DNA from: an uncultured Gammaproteobacteria bacterium
Lineage (GTDB): Bacteria; Pseudomonadota; Gammaproteobacteria; Pseudomonadales; Litorivicinaceae
DNA length: 32,197 nucleotides
Direction: 5' to 3'
Assembly (NCBI GenBank): GCA_913042205.1
Contig: CAJWIY010000022.1
Coordinates: forward strand, 1 to 32,197
Both the position numbers and the translations under genes were made by a program. Shown here in pieces: positions 25,631 to 32,197 of this stretch. A model generated the notes under the pieces. That model was not told the origin of the DNA. It worked only from the letters and a program-made list of their open reading frames with translations, and made no database searches. Each line of letters starts with the position of its first letter. Position 1 is the stretch's first letter.

Positions 25631-26941
25631 TCAAATATCCATTATCGACGGCAGATACAAGGACAGTTCAGGGAACGAGATGATCACCAATAGCGCTACT
25701 ATATCCATTACTATAAACCAACCCACTCCCTTGAAGATTGTTTGAAGCGGAACGCTATTACCGACCGCGCCTTTGATGACATAGACGTTCAAGCCGACTG
25801 GGGGCGAGACTAAGCCTATCTCAAGTAGCTTAATCAGGATTATGCCGAACCAAATGAGGTTCATATCAGCTCCGTTCGCTATCGGTAGAAGTAGTGGCAG
25901 TGTTAAAAGAAGAAGTCCGATTGAATCCACAAACATTCCGAGAATAATGTATATGATAGCCACTGAGATTATGATCCAAACTGCGCTGTCGCTTACACTA
26001 AGCATGGTGCTGGCTAGCCAAGCGGGTAATCCACTTAGCGCTAGGAATTTTGTGAGAAAAATCGTTCCGATGAGGATTATAAAGATACTGCCAGTCCCGC
26101 GTGCGGTTGCGGTCAGTGCTTCAATAAAATTTGTCCGAGAAAACTTTCCTCGAAAGACCGCCAGAATAGTCGCGAGGAAGGCACCAACAGCACCGGCCTC
26201 CGTCGGTGTGAAAAAGCCAGCAAAGATTCCCCCCAGCACAAAAATGATTAAGGTTGGTAGTGCCCATACTTCTTTAATTGCTTCCCACTTTTCTTGACTC
26301 GTGAAATGTTGCTCTACTTTCCCGGCCAGGTCAGGTGTCAGCTTTACACGAGCTACTATCATCAAAATATACAGGGCGGCAGATAAGAGTCCTGGCAAGA
26401 AACCGGCCATAAATAGTTTTCCAATTGAGACCTCAGCATAAACTCCGTAAAGGACCATCAAGATGCTTGGAGGGATCAATGATCCAAGGGTGCCGGATGC
26501 GGCGATGACTCCTGTCGCTAATCCGCGGTCATATTTGTGCCTTAACATTTCTGGTACTGCAATACGCGCCATTGCCGACGCGGTTGCGACACTCGAGCCC
26601 GAGGCTGCTGCAAACATTGAACATGCACCAACACTAGCAATAGCGAGTCCGCCTGGAAGACGCGACAAGCACACCCTCATGGCTTTGAAGAGTCCTTGAG
26701 TCATCCCAGAGGTAGTGCACACGTACCCCATTAACAGAAACATAGGGACGGCTGTAAATGACCAGTTTCCGATGAAATTGAATGGGACCGCAGTGATTAT
26801 TCCCAAAGCGGCACGCATGTTTGTCAGTTCCATAATGCCGAAGAATGAGACTAGACCCAGGGCCACCGCGATCGGCACGCGAAGCGCGATTAGGAGTAGT
26901 GCGACTAAAACGCCTATCGCCCCTAGGGTGATGCTACTCAA
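25631..26941 (-). CDS. dctM: TRAP transporter large permease (DctM)
   Basis: The 436-aa large membrane subunit of a tripartite ATP-independent transporter couples solute import to a sodium or proton gradient. It has about 12 hydrophobic segments and DctM signatures: NFIGNWSFTAVPMFLLMGYV, ASGSSVATASAMARIAVPEM, GTLGSLIPPSILMVLYGVYAEVSIGKLFMAGFLPG, GGIFAGFFTPTEAGAVGAFLA and GLVSPPVGLNVYVIKG. The start is TTG 26941, with AGAGGA 8 nt upstream, inside the last codons of dctQ (8-bp overlap). Its substrate is set by the DctP protein; the setting suggests hydroxyproline, proline or a related betaine. Confidence 0.93.
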   Translation of the reverse strand: MSSITLGAIGVLVALLLIALRVPIAVALGLVSFFGIMELTNMRAALGIITAVPFNFIGNWSFTAVPMFLLMGYVCTTSGMTQGLFKAMRVCLSRLPGGLAIASVGACSMFAAASGSSVATASAMARIAVPEMLRHKYDRGLATGVIAASGTLGSLIPPSILMVLYGVYAEVSIGKLFMAGFLPGLLSAALYILMIVARVKLTPDLAGKVEQHFTSQEKWEAIKEVWALPTLIIFVLGGIFAGFFTPTEAGAVGAFLATILAVFRGKFSRTNFIEALTATARGTGSIFIILIGTIFLTKFLALSGLPAWLASTMLSVSDSAVWIIISVAIIYIILGMFVDSIGLLLLTLPLLLPIANGADMNLIWFGIILIKLLEIGLVSPPVGLNVYVIKGAVGNSVPLQTIFKGVGWFIVMDIVALLVIISFPELSLYLPSIMDI

Positions 26942-27473
26942 CTAAATCGTCCTCTGGACTTGTCACTTGCGGGGAATGTGTTGACTTTTTATTTAACAAA
27001 TAAGTTGTCGATAGAATCAGCGCTAGTGCCATCGCGAGGAATCCGATTGGTAGTGCCCACCTGCTCGGCCAAACATAGAACAAGTAATTGGACATGATCG
27101 TTTCTTTGTAACCGAATGAAGCTATCGCATCGAGGAGTGTTTGATAGAACAATCCGCCGAAATAAACGATTCCTAGGAGGTTCGCAATGCAGAGAGTGAT
27201 CAACCTTAAGCGAGGTGAAAAAAACTGTATGAATAGGTCAACGTGAACGTGTTCCTTTTTCAACTCTACTGCCCCGAGAGGTAGAAAAACTGCCCCGACC
27301 ATGTAGTAATACGAGACAGTTTCAAGCGTCCCGATCAACGGTGCATTGAATGCAAACTTTAGAAAAACGTCTAAAACGACGTGCCCCATCATCAAGATAA
27401 GGCAGCAGAGGCTCACATTTAGCAAAAGATTGCTAAATTTTGTCACGGCAGTATCAAAAACTGTCTGAAGCAA
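26934..27473 (-). CDS. dctQ: TRAP transporter small permease (DctQ)
   Basis: The 179-aa small membrane subunit has four hydrophobic helices (LLLNVSLCCLILMMGHVVLD; YYYMVGAVFLPLGAVELK; LITLCIANLLGIVYFGGLFY; WALPIGFLAMALALILS). It carries the DctQ-type EHVHVDLF motif near residues 74-81. It starts at TTG 27473, with GAGGGG 8 nt upstream. It lies about 250 bp downstream of dctP, past a strong terminator-like hairpin, and overlaps dctM by 8 bp. Confidence 0.88.
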   Translation of the reverse strand: MLQTVFDTAVTKFSNLLLNVSLCCLILMMGHVVLDVFLKFAFNAPLIGTLETVSYYYMVGAVFLPLGAVELKKEHVHVDLFIQFFSPRLRLITLCIANLLGIVYFGGLFYQTLLDAIASFGYKETIMSNYLFYVWPSRWALPIGFLAMALALILSTTYLLNKKSTHSPQVTSPEDDLVE

Positions 27474-27693
27474 AGGTCTTACCCCTCAATGAGACTTGTC
27501 TTACAGCCTATCAAGCCTTTTCAACGTTAGCACTTTTAGACGACACAGACCAAGGACCGTCTGTCGCAAAGTAATGACTGGAAACAAGAGGTCTGGCTCC
27601 TCGGGGAAGTCAGACTCCTTTGTCTTTAACCAGCGACTGCTGAACTCACAGCGATTCTGGAGTGGTGTAAACGGTGTGTATTTGCCTGTTCAA

Positions 27694-27716
27694 AAAAAGG
27701 GGCCGAGCCCCTTTTT
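27694..27716 (-). terminator. intrinsic terminator/attenuator between dctP and dctQ
   Basis: AAAAAGGGGC and GCCCCTTTTT form a 10-bp stem around the loop CGA, with a run of seven T on the minus strand after the stem, 8 bp beyond the dctP stop. It has the form of a Rho-independent terminator. It would end most dctP transcripts and leave dctQM to read-through or to a promoter of their own in the 217-bp gap at 27474-27690. Confidence 0.85.
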
Positions 27717-27724
27717 AGTTACCG

Positions 27725-28864
27725 TTATAGTCCGTAGGAGCCCACATCTATCTTATCGAAGAGTTCTCTCTGGATTATTGCGGCGATAGCGTCTGCGTCG
27801 TTTCTATCCACCTTGGCAAAGAGGGCGTCCCACTTCTGCATAGTTGCGTCGAATCTGCTAAAAAGTGCTTTAGGGTCAGCAATTTTATATTTTTCGGAGG
27901 CCATGCTGTACACGTTAGTCATATTATCTGACGCAAATTGCTTGATTGACGACATCATGTCCGCTGAAGGCTCATAGACTGACACACCGTGACTTTTAGC
28001 TTCGTTTAAAGCTTCTGTTACAGACGCGTCATAGCCAACATATAGTCTCGCCATCGCTTTTGCGTTTTCGTTAAACATCAGGCGCTTGTGCTTGCTTGAC
28101 AATCCGGACCAGAAATCTTTGTTATAACCCCACATAGGGCCAGCCCAAGCCAGACCTAACGGGACCATAGTGGTGTGCTTTGCGACGTCCCAAAGACTTC
28201 TTGATTTAAGATCACTTGCCACGTTAAGTGCGCAATCTAGTGTTCCTTTTTCGAGGCCTTGGTACATTTCGCTTGAAGGAACATTTACTGGAACCGCGCC
28301 TACCGTCTCTGCCCATCTAGAGAGGGCATTTCCATTAGTCCGTAGACGTTTACCTTTAACTTCTGACAAGTTCCTTACAGGCATGCTACACATCAGATTA
28401 TATGCTGGAGTGGAATAGCCGCCACCAAAAATAATCCCAGCCTTTTCCCACTCCGCCAACAACTCTTTATCGTTCATATTAAAGTCGGTGTTGGCGACGG
28501 CCGCCACCAGTGCGTCACTGTAGTTAAAGCCGAGCTCTTGTATGGCGGTTGAGACTGGTAATTCTGCTGGCGTGTAGCCTGAATAGTGATATCCCACTTG
28601 CGCAATGCCGTCTTGTAAGCCCGACATTCCAGCTCTGGCTGGAAGTAGCACCGTTCCAGTGAAGACTTTGGGTTGTAACTCACCGTTTGAGCTCGCTTTT
28701 AACGACTCTGCCCAATCTACATAACCAAACTTGCCAAGTGGATGTGTGGCGGGAAAAAACGTATTCGCATTAAATTCAGTGGCCCCGACCGCAGCGGCCG
28801 AGAAAATACTGCTAGATAAGGCAGCTACACAGATACTCAACTTGAATTTGTGTTTTGTTATCAT
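27725..28864 (-). CDS. dctP: TRAP transporter substrate-binding protein (DctP)
   Basis: This 379-aa periplasmic solute receptor feeds the DctQM permease. A signal peptide (SICVAALSSSIFSAAAVGA) is followed by TEFNANTFFPATHPLGKFGY. DctP-family elements are GLQDGIAQVGYH, the ligand-anchoring arginine in GKRLRTNGNALSRWAE, PVNVPSSEMYQGLEKGTLDCALN and a long C-terminal helical part. AGGAG lies 9 nt before the ATG. Several TRAP receptors from hydroxyproline loci in other bacteria bind 4-hydroxyproline or proline betaine; a similar ligand here is inferred from location only. The gene is divergent from the prolidase-like gene. Confidence 0.9.
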   Translation of the reverse strand: MITKHKFKLSICVAALSSSIFSAAAVGATEFNANTFFPATHPLGKFGYVDWAESLKASSNGELQPKVFTGTVLLPARAGMSGLQDGIAQVGYHYSGYTPAELPVSTAIQELGFNYSDALVAAVANTDFNMNDKELLAEWEKAGIIFGGGYSTPAYNLMCSMPVRNLSEVKGKRLRTNGNALSRWAETVGAVPVNVPSSEMYQGLEKGTLDCALNVASDLKSRSLWDVAKHTTMVPLGLAWAGPMWGYNKDFWSGLSSKHKRLMFNENAKAMARLYVGYDASVTEALNEAKSHGVSVYEPSADMMSSIKQFASDNMTNVYSMASEKYKIADPKALFSRFDATMQKWDALFAKVDRNDADAIAAIIQRELFDKIDVGSYGL

Positions 28865-29073
28865 TTTTATTTCTCCTAGTCCTAACTATCTTAATTATTG
28901 ATTGAATTAGATCCTGAGCGTTAAAAAAACACTTGCCTCGATAGTGGCGATACGAAAGCGACCAGTCAAGCTTAGATTCGCTGCGATAAAGCGCCATATA
29001 GGTATGGGCGGTTTGCTGACTTTCTGGAAAACGCGGTAGGATGCCATGGCAATCGAAACCTTTTGGATCTGAC

Positions 29074-30300
29074 ATGACCGGGCTAGTGGTTTTAGCTAAC
29101 ACAAGAATCTTGGATGTAAGGAAGGGGATACTTACTGACACGCAAGATATTGTGATTGAGAGAGACCGCATTATCGATATCAACCGTAACGCTACCTTGA
29201 AAAACGATCATAGACGGATTGATCTCAAGGGGAAGATTTCACTACCTGGGCTATGCGACGCTCACGTGCATGTTACGGCCGCAACACCGAACTTCCCCGA
29301 ATTGATGCGTTGGTCTCCTTATTATACCGCCGCCCGCGCAAGCGAAATCTTGAGAAATATGCTGATGCGAGGCTTCACCACCGTGAGAGACGCTGGAGGC
29401 GCAGAGTTTGGTTTGGCTCGTGCGGTGGAAGAGGGATTTCTGACCGGACCAAGAATTCTGTTTTGCGGAAAAGCACTATCCCAGACTGGTGGGCATGGCG
29501 ATATGCGAGAGCCGGGAGAGAATTTTGAGTCGTGTCTTTGTTGTGCAGGGCTAGGACGAGTTTGTGATGGTGTGAGCGCGGTCAGAAATGCCTGTCGAGA
29601 TGAAATTCGGAAGGGGGCTAACCAGATCAAGATAATGGCATCCGGTGGAGTTGCGTCCCCTACGGATCGAATATCGAGTTCTCAATTTTCTCTGGAGGAA
29701 ATATCAGCGGCTGTAGAAGAGGCCACAAATGCCAATATCTATGTCATGGCGCACGCATACCTTCCAAGGTCGATTTCAAGAGCACTAGATTGCGGGGTGA
29801 GGTCCATCGAACATGGGAATATGATCGACCAACAGACCTGTAAGCTATTGATTGAAAAAGATGCTTTCCTTGTGCCAACTATGTCTACACACGAAGTTTT
29901 GCCGGTTATGGGCTTAGAGGCAGGCATGCCCGCCGATATGCTCGAAAAGGTCTCGTTCGTCACAGAGGAGGGTAAGAAAAACTTCCCAAATGCTTGGAAA
30001 CAAGGTGTTAAAATGGTGTTTGGGACCGATCTTTTAGGAACCATGCATGAGCATCAATTGCTGGAGTTTGAATTGCGTGGTGCTTTCCAAACGCCGATAG
30101 AAGTCATTCGGTCAGCGACGATAGTCGCGGCAGAATTATTCCAAATGTCTGAAGATTTGGGAGAGATCAAAGTCGGTGCTTTGGCGGACATCATATCTGT
30201 TGACGGCAACCCTCTGGATGACCTAGGTGTTTTACAGTCGCCTGATAGGTTCTTGAAACTTATCATGAAAGCCGGACAGATACATAAAGAGGACTGCTAA
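29074..30300 (+). CDS. amidohydrolase, prolidase-like (COG1228)
   Basis: This 408-aa metal-dependent amidohydrolase has a binuclear site: HxH at His64/His66 (LPGLCDAHVHV), probable carboxylated Lys186 (NQIKIMASGGVASP), His227 (VMAHAYLP), His247 (SIEHGNM) and Asp319 (FGTDLLG). SQTGGHGDMREP and the SGGVASPTD loop match COG1228 enzymes, some of which hydrolyse Xaa-Pro dipeptides or N-acyl-proline. Adjacent to a hydroxyproline island, release of proline or hydroxyproline from peptides is a reasonable inference, but imidazolonepropionase-like or other amide substrates cannot be excluded. ATG 29074 is chosen because family members begin just before LVLANTRILD; ATG 29041 is the alternative. Confidence 0.82.
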   Translation: MTGLVVLANTRILDVRKGILTDTQDIVIERDRIIDINRNATLKNDHRRIDLKGKISLPGLCDAHVHVTAATPNFPELMRWSPYYTAARASEILRNMLMRGFTTVRDAGGAEFGLARAVEEGFLTGPRILFCGKALSQTGGHGDMREPGENFESCLCCAGLGRVCDGVSAVRNACRDEIRKGANQIKIMASGGVASPTDRISSSQFSLEEISAAVEEATNANIYVMAHAYLPRSISRALDCGVRSIEHGNMIDQQTCKLLIEKDAFLVPTMSTHEVLPVMGLEAGMPADMLEKVSFVTEEGKKNFPNAWKQGVKMVFGTDLLGTMHEHQLLEFELRGAFQTPIEVIRSATIVAAELFQMSEDLGEIKVGALADIISVDGNPLDDLGVLQSPDRFLKLIMKAGQIHKEDC

Positions 30301-30540
30301 GCAAAAATTGTAAACTCGTGGTAACGGAGAACACTGCGGCTTACGTAAGTACACCCAAAAAATGGCTCCAGGCACCACCCTAAGCTATAGTATCTGCCAG
30401 GCACGGTGTACCCTTTGGGACCAAGAGTACTCCCGTTCTGGTATTGGTGATTCCTGACTATCCTCTGAAGACCTTCGGAAAAAAACTTCCGCGATAGAAA
30501 CTTTTCTTTTGAATGTTCTGGATCAAGTCGCAACAAAGAA
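30301..30540. other. intergenic region between amidohydrolase gene and tRNA-Arg
   Basis: About 240 bp without a recognisable gene. It contains the palindrome CTTACGTAAG and a short hairpin-like CGGAA...TTCCG near 30475-30495 downstream of the tRNA. A 79-codon minus-strand frame covering it has no family features and begins right at the tRNA end, so I do not call it. Confidence 0.4.
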
Positions 30541-30617
30541 TGGCGCGCTCGGTAGGATTCGAACCTACGACCGCCTGGTTCGTAGCCAGGTACTCTATCC
30601 AGCTGAGCTACGAGCGC
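30541..30617 (-). tRNA. tRNA-Arg (anticodon ACG)
   Basis: On the minus strand the sequence folds as a standard cloverleaf. The acceptor GCGCTCG (30617-30611) pairs with CGAGCGC (30551-30545). The D arm contains GCTCAGCTGGATAGAGT. The anticodon stem CCTGG/CCAGG holds the loop CTACGAA, and the T arm is GTAGG-TTCGAAT-CCTAC. The discriminator is G and CCA is encoded at 30543-30541. ACG is modified to ICG by TadA and reads CGU, CGC and CGA. The D and anticodon arms resemble gammaproteobacterial tRNA-Arg(ACG), which helps place the organism. Confidence 0.97.
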
Positions 30618-30752
30618 GTCAAGGCGGTGAATGGTAATTATTTTGGCGTAAATTGCAACCCTGCCCGAGTTTCGGCTTGTGGTTATATTGTCTTAAAGGA
30701 GATCGTTGCTCGGTGTTATTCAGCGACGATATAACGGTAAGGATAGTCTAAA

Positions 30753-30863
30753 GTGTTGGTCGCACTCGCGCAGTTATTAGTTTGTCAGCTCTTAGGCGAA
30801 ATATTTACCAGGGTTGTTAATCTGGCGATTCCTGGGCCGGTGGTTGGCGGGGCCATAGGTTAA
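30753..30863 (+). pseudogene. N-terminal fragment resembling an LrgA/CidA holin-like protein
   Basis: A 36-codon frame starts at GTG 30753, with AAGGA 9 nt upstream. It reads MLVALAQLLVCQLLGE, then VVNLAIPGPVVGG, and stops at TAA 30861-30863. The combination LLxCQLLGE followed by IPGPVVG is the N-terminal signature of LrgA/CidA membrane proteins, which are normally about 120 aa. After the stop the frame is still hydrophobic (FFVAIFFLE) before it runs into the opposite-strand gene ending at 30874. I read it as a truncated gene; the match is from memory of the family and is short. Confidence 0.5.
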
Positions 30864-30873
30864 TTTTTTGTTG

Positions 30874-31788
30874 CTATTTTTTTCCTAGAAATGGAACTCT
30901 ATAGGTACTCAGGCGGTGTCTGAGTTCCACCAGATTGATTTCTGTACCAGCTAAATAATAAGCCTCGGTCCCTTTAGTTGACTGCTTGAGCTCGAAGTCG
31001 CATTGATCTCGATGATTCCACATAAATGCCCAGAGATCTTTTTCTGTAGGCTCGACCATCCTCTCAGACATAAACTTAGACGCATAGAGGCAGATCGTTT
31101 GGGCAAGTTTATTGCTCGTTGGCTTGAATTTCGGAAGTTTTCTTTGAGGCAACTCTCTTCTTTTTCTTGTTCGATTTGCAGAGGTGTGGGTTTCATTGTC
31201 AACCTTTGGAGGTCTCTCAGTTAGGCGTTCAATTTCGTCAACCGAGAACTGCGCTTCTGACAATACGTTGGCTTGCTGGCTTGCGGTATCCCAGTTGAAT
31301 TCGTGGAATCTGACCACTTTTAAGAGGTAATAAATGTGCCCTGTGAATGCTTGTGTTTCCCAGAGTGTAACCGGGTCACCATCGATCGTTTCAAATTCAA
31401 TAACGAAGTGGGTTTCTGAATTGATATCGGATAAAACTTTACTGTGACGGAAGTAGATAAAGCTGGATCGCGTCTCTGGGCAACGCGCTGAGGCCCTTGG
31501 TAACTTGTAGGGTTGCGTTGTAAATTCTGACGGCGCTTGTGGTGTTTCATCTGAACTGATGGTTAAGACAAACTCACTGCAGGGTTCGAGTCTTGCCGCG
31601 CCAATACGGTCTAAGACATCTTCGGGGAGGCATCGTGTGTCGTAAATTATAATGTGCTTGTTTTGCCAATTAAAGGGAATTGCGTACCGCAATTTGTCTG
31701 CCACAATCAGGGGCGTTATGTCTCTAATTGCGGAAGCAGAGAAGAGTTGGAGTTGATCCAGCGAGCAGTGCCTCAGGGAGTCAGACAT
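30874..31788 (-). CDS. hypothetical protein (304 aa)
   Basis: I do not recognise this protein. It has no signal peptide or membrane segment. The N-terminal half (about 1-175) looks globular with alternating strands (YAIPFNWQNKHIIIYDTRCL; THFVIEFETIDGDPVTLWETQ). A charged linker at about 195-230 is rich in Arg/Lys (NRTRKRRELPQRKLPKFK). The C-terminal part has aromatic-rich helices (DLWAFMWNHRDQCDF) and ends VPFLGKK. GAGG lies 5 nt before the ATG, which supports translation. The basic linker could contact nucleic acid, but that is speculation. It is a single gene, with an intergenic region of 400 bp upstream. Confidence 0.65.
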   Translation of the reverse strand: MSDSLRHCSLDQLQLFSASAIRDITPLIVADKLRYAIPFNWQNKHIIIYDTRCLPEDVLDRIGAARLEPCSEFVLTISSDETPQAPSEFTTQPYKLPRASARCPETRSSFIYFRHSKVLSDINSETHFVIEFETIDGDPVTLWETQAFTGHIYYLLKVVRFHEFNWDTASQQANVLSEAQFSVDEIERLTERPPKVDNETHTSANRTRKRRELPQRKLPKFKPTSNKLAQTICLYASKFMSERMVEPTEKDLWAFMWNHRDQCDFELKQSTKGTEAYYLAGTEINLVELRHRLSTYRVPFLGKK

Positions 31789-32188
31789 GGTGCCTCAACG
31801 CTCCAATAAAATACTAGGGTCTTCCACTTTAGCTTATTTCTCAACCTGACCAGCTTTTATTGGTGTTTTATATTTCTCTTATTCAAGATCTGAATTGTGG
31901 TAGGTCGTCAGGTATCTGTTCTTCAGAATTTTACCAGTCTATCCGCACCAAAACGCTGTCTGATAAAAAAACATTGAAGAGAGATCGCGCTCGCGACCTA
32001 AAACCGGAGGTGCAGCAGCCCTTTTGCTGGGTTGACTATGTCTCGTAAATATCATGATGCGCCAAAAACCGTTCCCTCGTCTGATCAGACGAATGCGAAT
32101 GATGCGCGTTTAAATTCAGTAAATAATTAATTTTTATTGGAATTTTTTTGGTATAACGCACGCCGAAAGTCTTTGCAGGGATAAGGTT
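31789..32188. other. 400-bp divergent intergenic region
   Basis: The region separates the minus-strand 304-aa gene from a plus-strand gene at the right edge. It holds the 16-bp palindrome at 32077-32092, two copies of ATGATGCGC (32054-32062 and 32099-32107) flanking it, and a -10-like TATAAC at 32152-32157. A 30-codon frame at 32038-32130 (MSRKYHDAPKTV...) spans the palindrome but has no good ribosome site. I see no RNA gene or mobile element. Confidence 0.5.
32077..32092. promoter_or_regulatory. 16-bp perfect palindrome TCGTCTGATCAGACGA
   Basis: An uninterrupted self-complementary 16-mer lies 97 bp upstream of the edge gene start and is flanked by the direct repeat ATGATGCGC. Its symmetry suits a dimeric transcription factor. 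The regulator is unknown. Confidence 0.4.
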
Positions 32189-32197
32189 ATGAAGGGC
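32189..32197 (+). CDS. start of a gene truncated by the window edge
   Basis: ATG at 32189 follows AGGGATAAGG with good spacing and a TATAAC -10-like box at 32152-32157. Only three codons (M-K-G) are visible, so the product cannot be named. Confidence 0.4.

Noticed and set aside
28812-29183. 123-codon minus-strand frame over the dctP/amidohydrolase divergent region
   Set aside because: It overlaps both gene starts and is of shadow-like composition.
30297-30536. 79-codon minus-strand frame after the tRNA
   Set aside because: No family features or ribosome site, and it fills intergenic space exactly between the tRNA and amidohydrolase genes.
30513-30734. 73-codon plus-strand frame containing SVGFEPTT and QLSYER
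   Set aside because: This is the familiar spurious translation of the antisense of a tRNA gene; it covers tRNA-Arg(ACG).
31860-32048. 62-codon plus-strand frame in the right intergenic region
   Set aside because: No recognisable domain and no supporting ribosome site; likely chance.
30541-32197. tRNA-borne integrative element or attachment site
   Set aside because: No integrase and no second copy of the tRNA 3' end was found in the window, so only a possible past rearrangement is noted.

Overview
This window is a 32 kb chromosomal stretch from a Pseudomonadota bacterium, most likely a gammaproteobacterium. The tRNA-Arg(ACG) has a body close to the enteric/pseudomonad form and a genome-encoded CCA. 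The zinc operon has the DUF2796/ABC/DUF3299 layout familiar from Vibrio and Pseudomonas. Transporters, TRAP genes and small catabolic operons dominate, and base composition looks balanced by eye. This fits a free-living, possibly marine, heterotroph scavenging organic nitrogen; lineage and habitat are inferences.

Layout. (1) 1-8750 is a purine salvage and catabolism block. It holds the end of a BMP-type ABC importer (permease tail and binding protein), a convergent two-gene ABC system of the ThiXZ/SsuBC type without a binding protein, then xdhA-xdhB-xdhC and guanine deaminase. Together they would import purines and take guanine to xanthine to urate. (2) 8912-9469 encodes a small secreted or lipoprotein TPR protein. 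(3) 9659-13133 is a tightly overlapping minus-strand zinc operon: a ZrgA-like His-rich DUF2796 protein, an ABC ATPase, an FtsX-like permease, a DUF3299 protein and a Zur-type Fur regulator. A palindrome overlaps the -10 of its promoter, so the operon is probably repressed by the Zur it encodes.

(4) 13556-30300 is a large hydroxyproline island. It contains a fused aconitase-X (cis-3-hydroxy-L-proline dehydratase type), a GntR regulator remnant with an internal deletion, and a four-gene amino-acid ABC importer. The trans-4-hydroxyproline route is complete: 2-epimerase, D-hydroxyproline dehydrogenase, HypD deaminase and alpha-ketoglutarate semialdehyde dehydrogenase. A trans-3-hydroxyproline dehydratase plus pyrroline-2-carboxylate reductase pair, a TRAP transporter and a prolidase-like amidohydrolase complete it. 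The cluster appears able to take up and process all three common hydroxyproline isomers and perhaps Xaa-Pro/Hyp peptides: 4-Hyp goes to alpha-ketoglutarate and both 3-Hyp isomers go to L-proline.

(5) 30541-32197 holds tRNA-Arg(ACG), a 36-codon fragment resembling the start of an LrgA/CidA protein, an unrecognised 304-residue protein, and a 400-bp intergenic region with a 16-bp perfect palindrome ahead of a gene that begins at the right edge.

No CRISPR array, phage, integrase or insertion sequence was seen. The most noteworthy points are the three-isomer hydroxyproline island, the gutted GntR regulator beside an intact operator-like palindrome, the Ser/Thr active-site pair and possible ATT start of the trans-3-hydroxyproline dehydratase, and the self-contained Zur/zinc operon.
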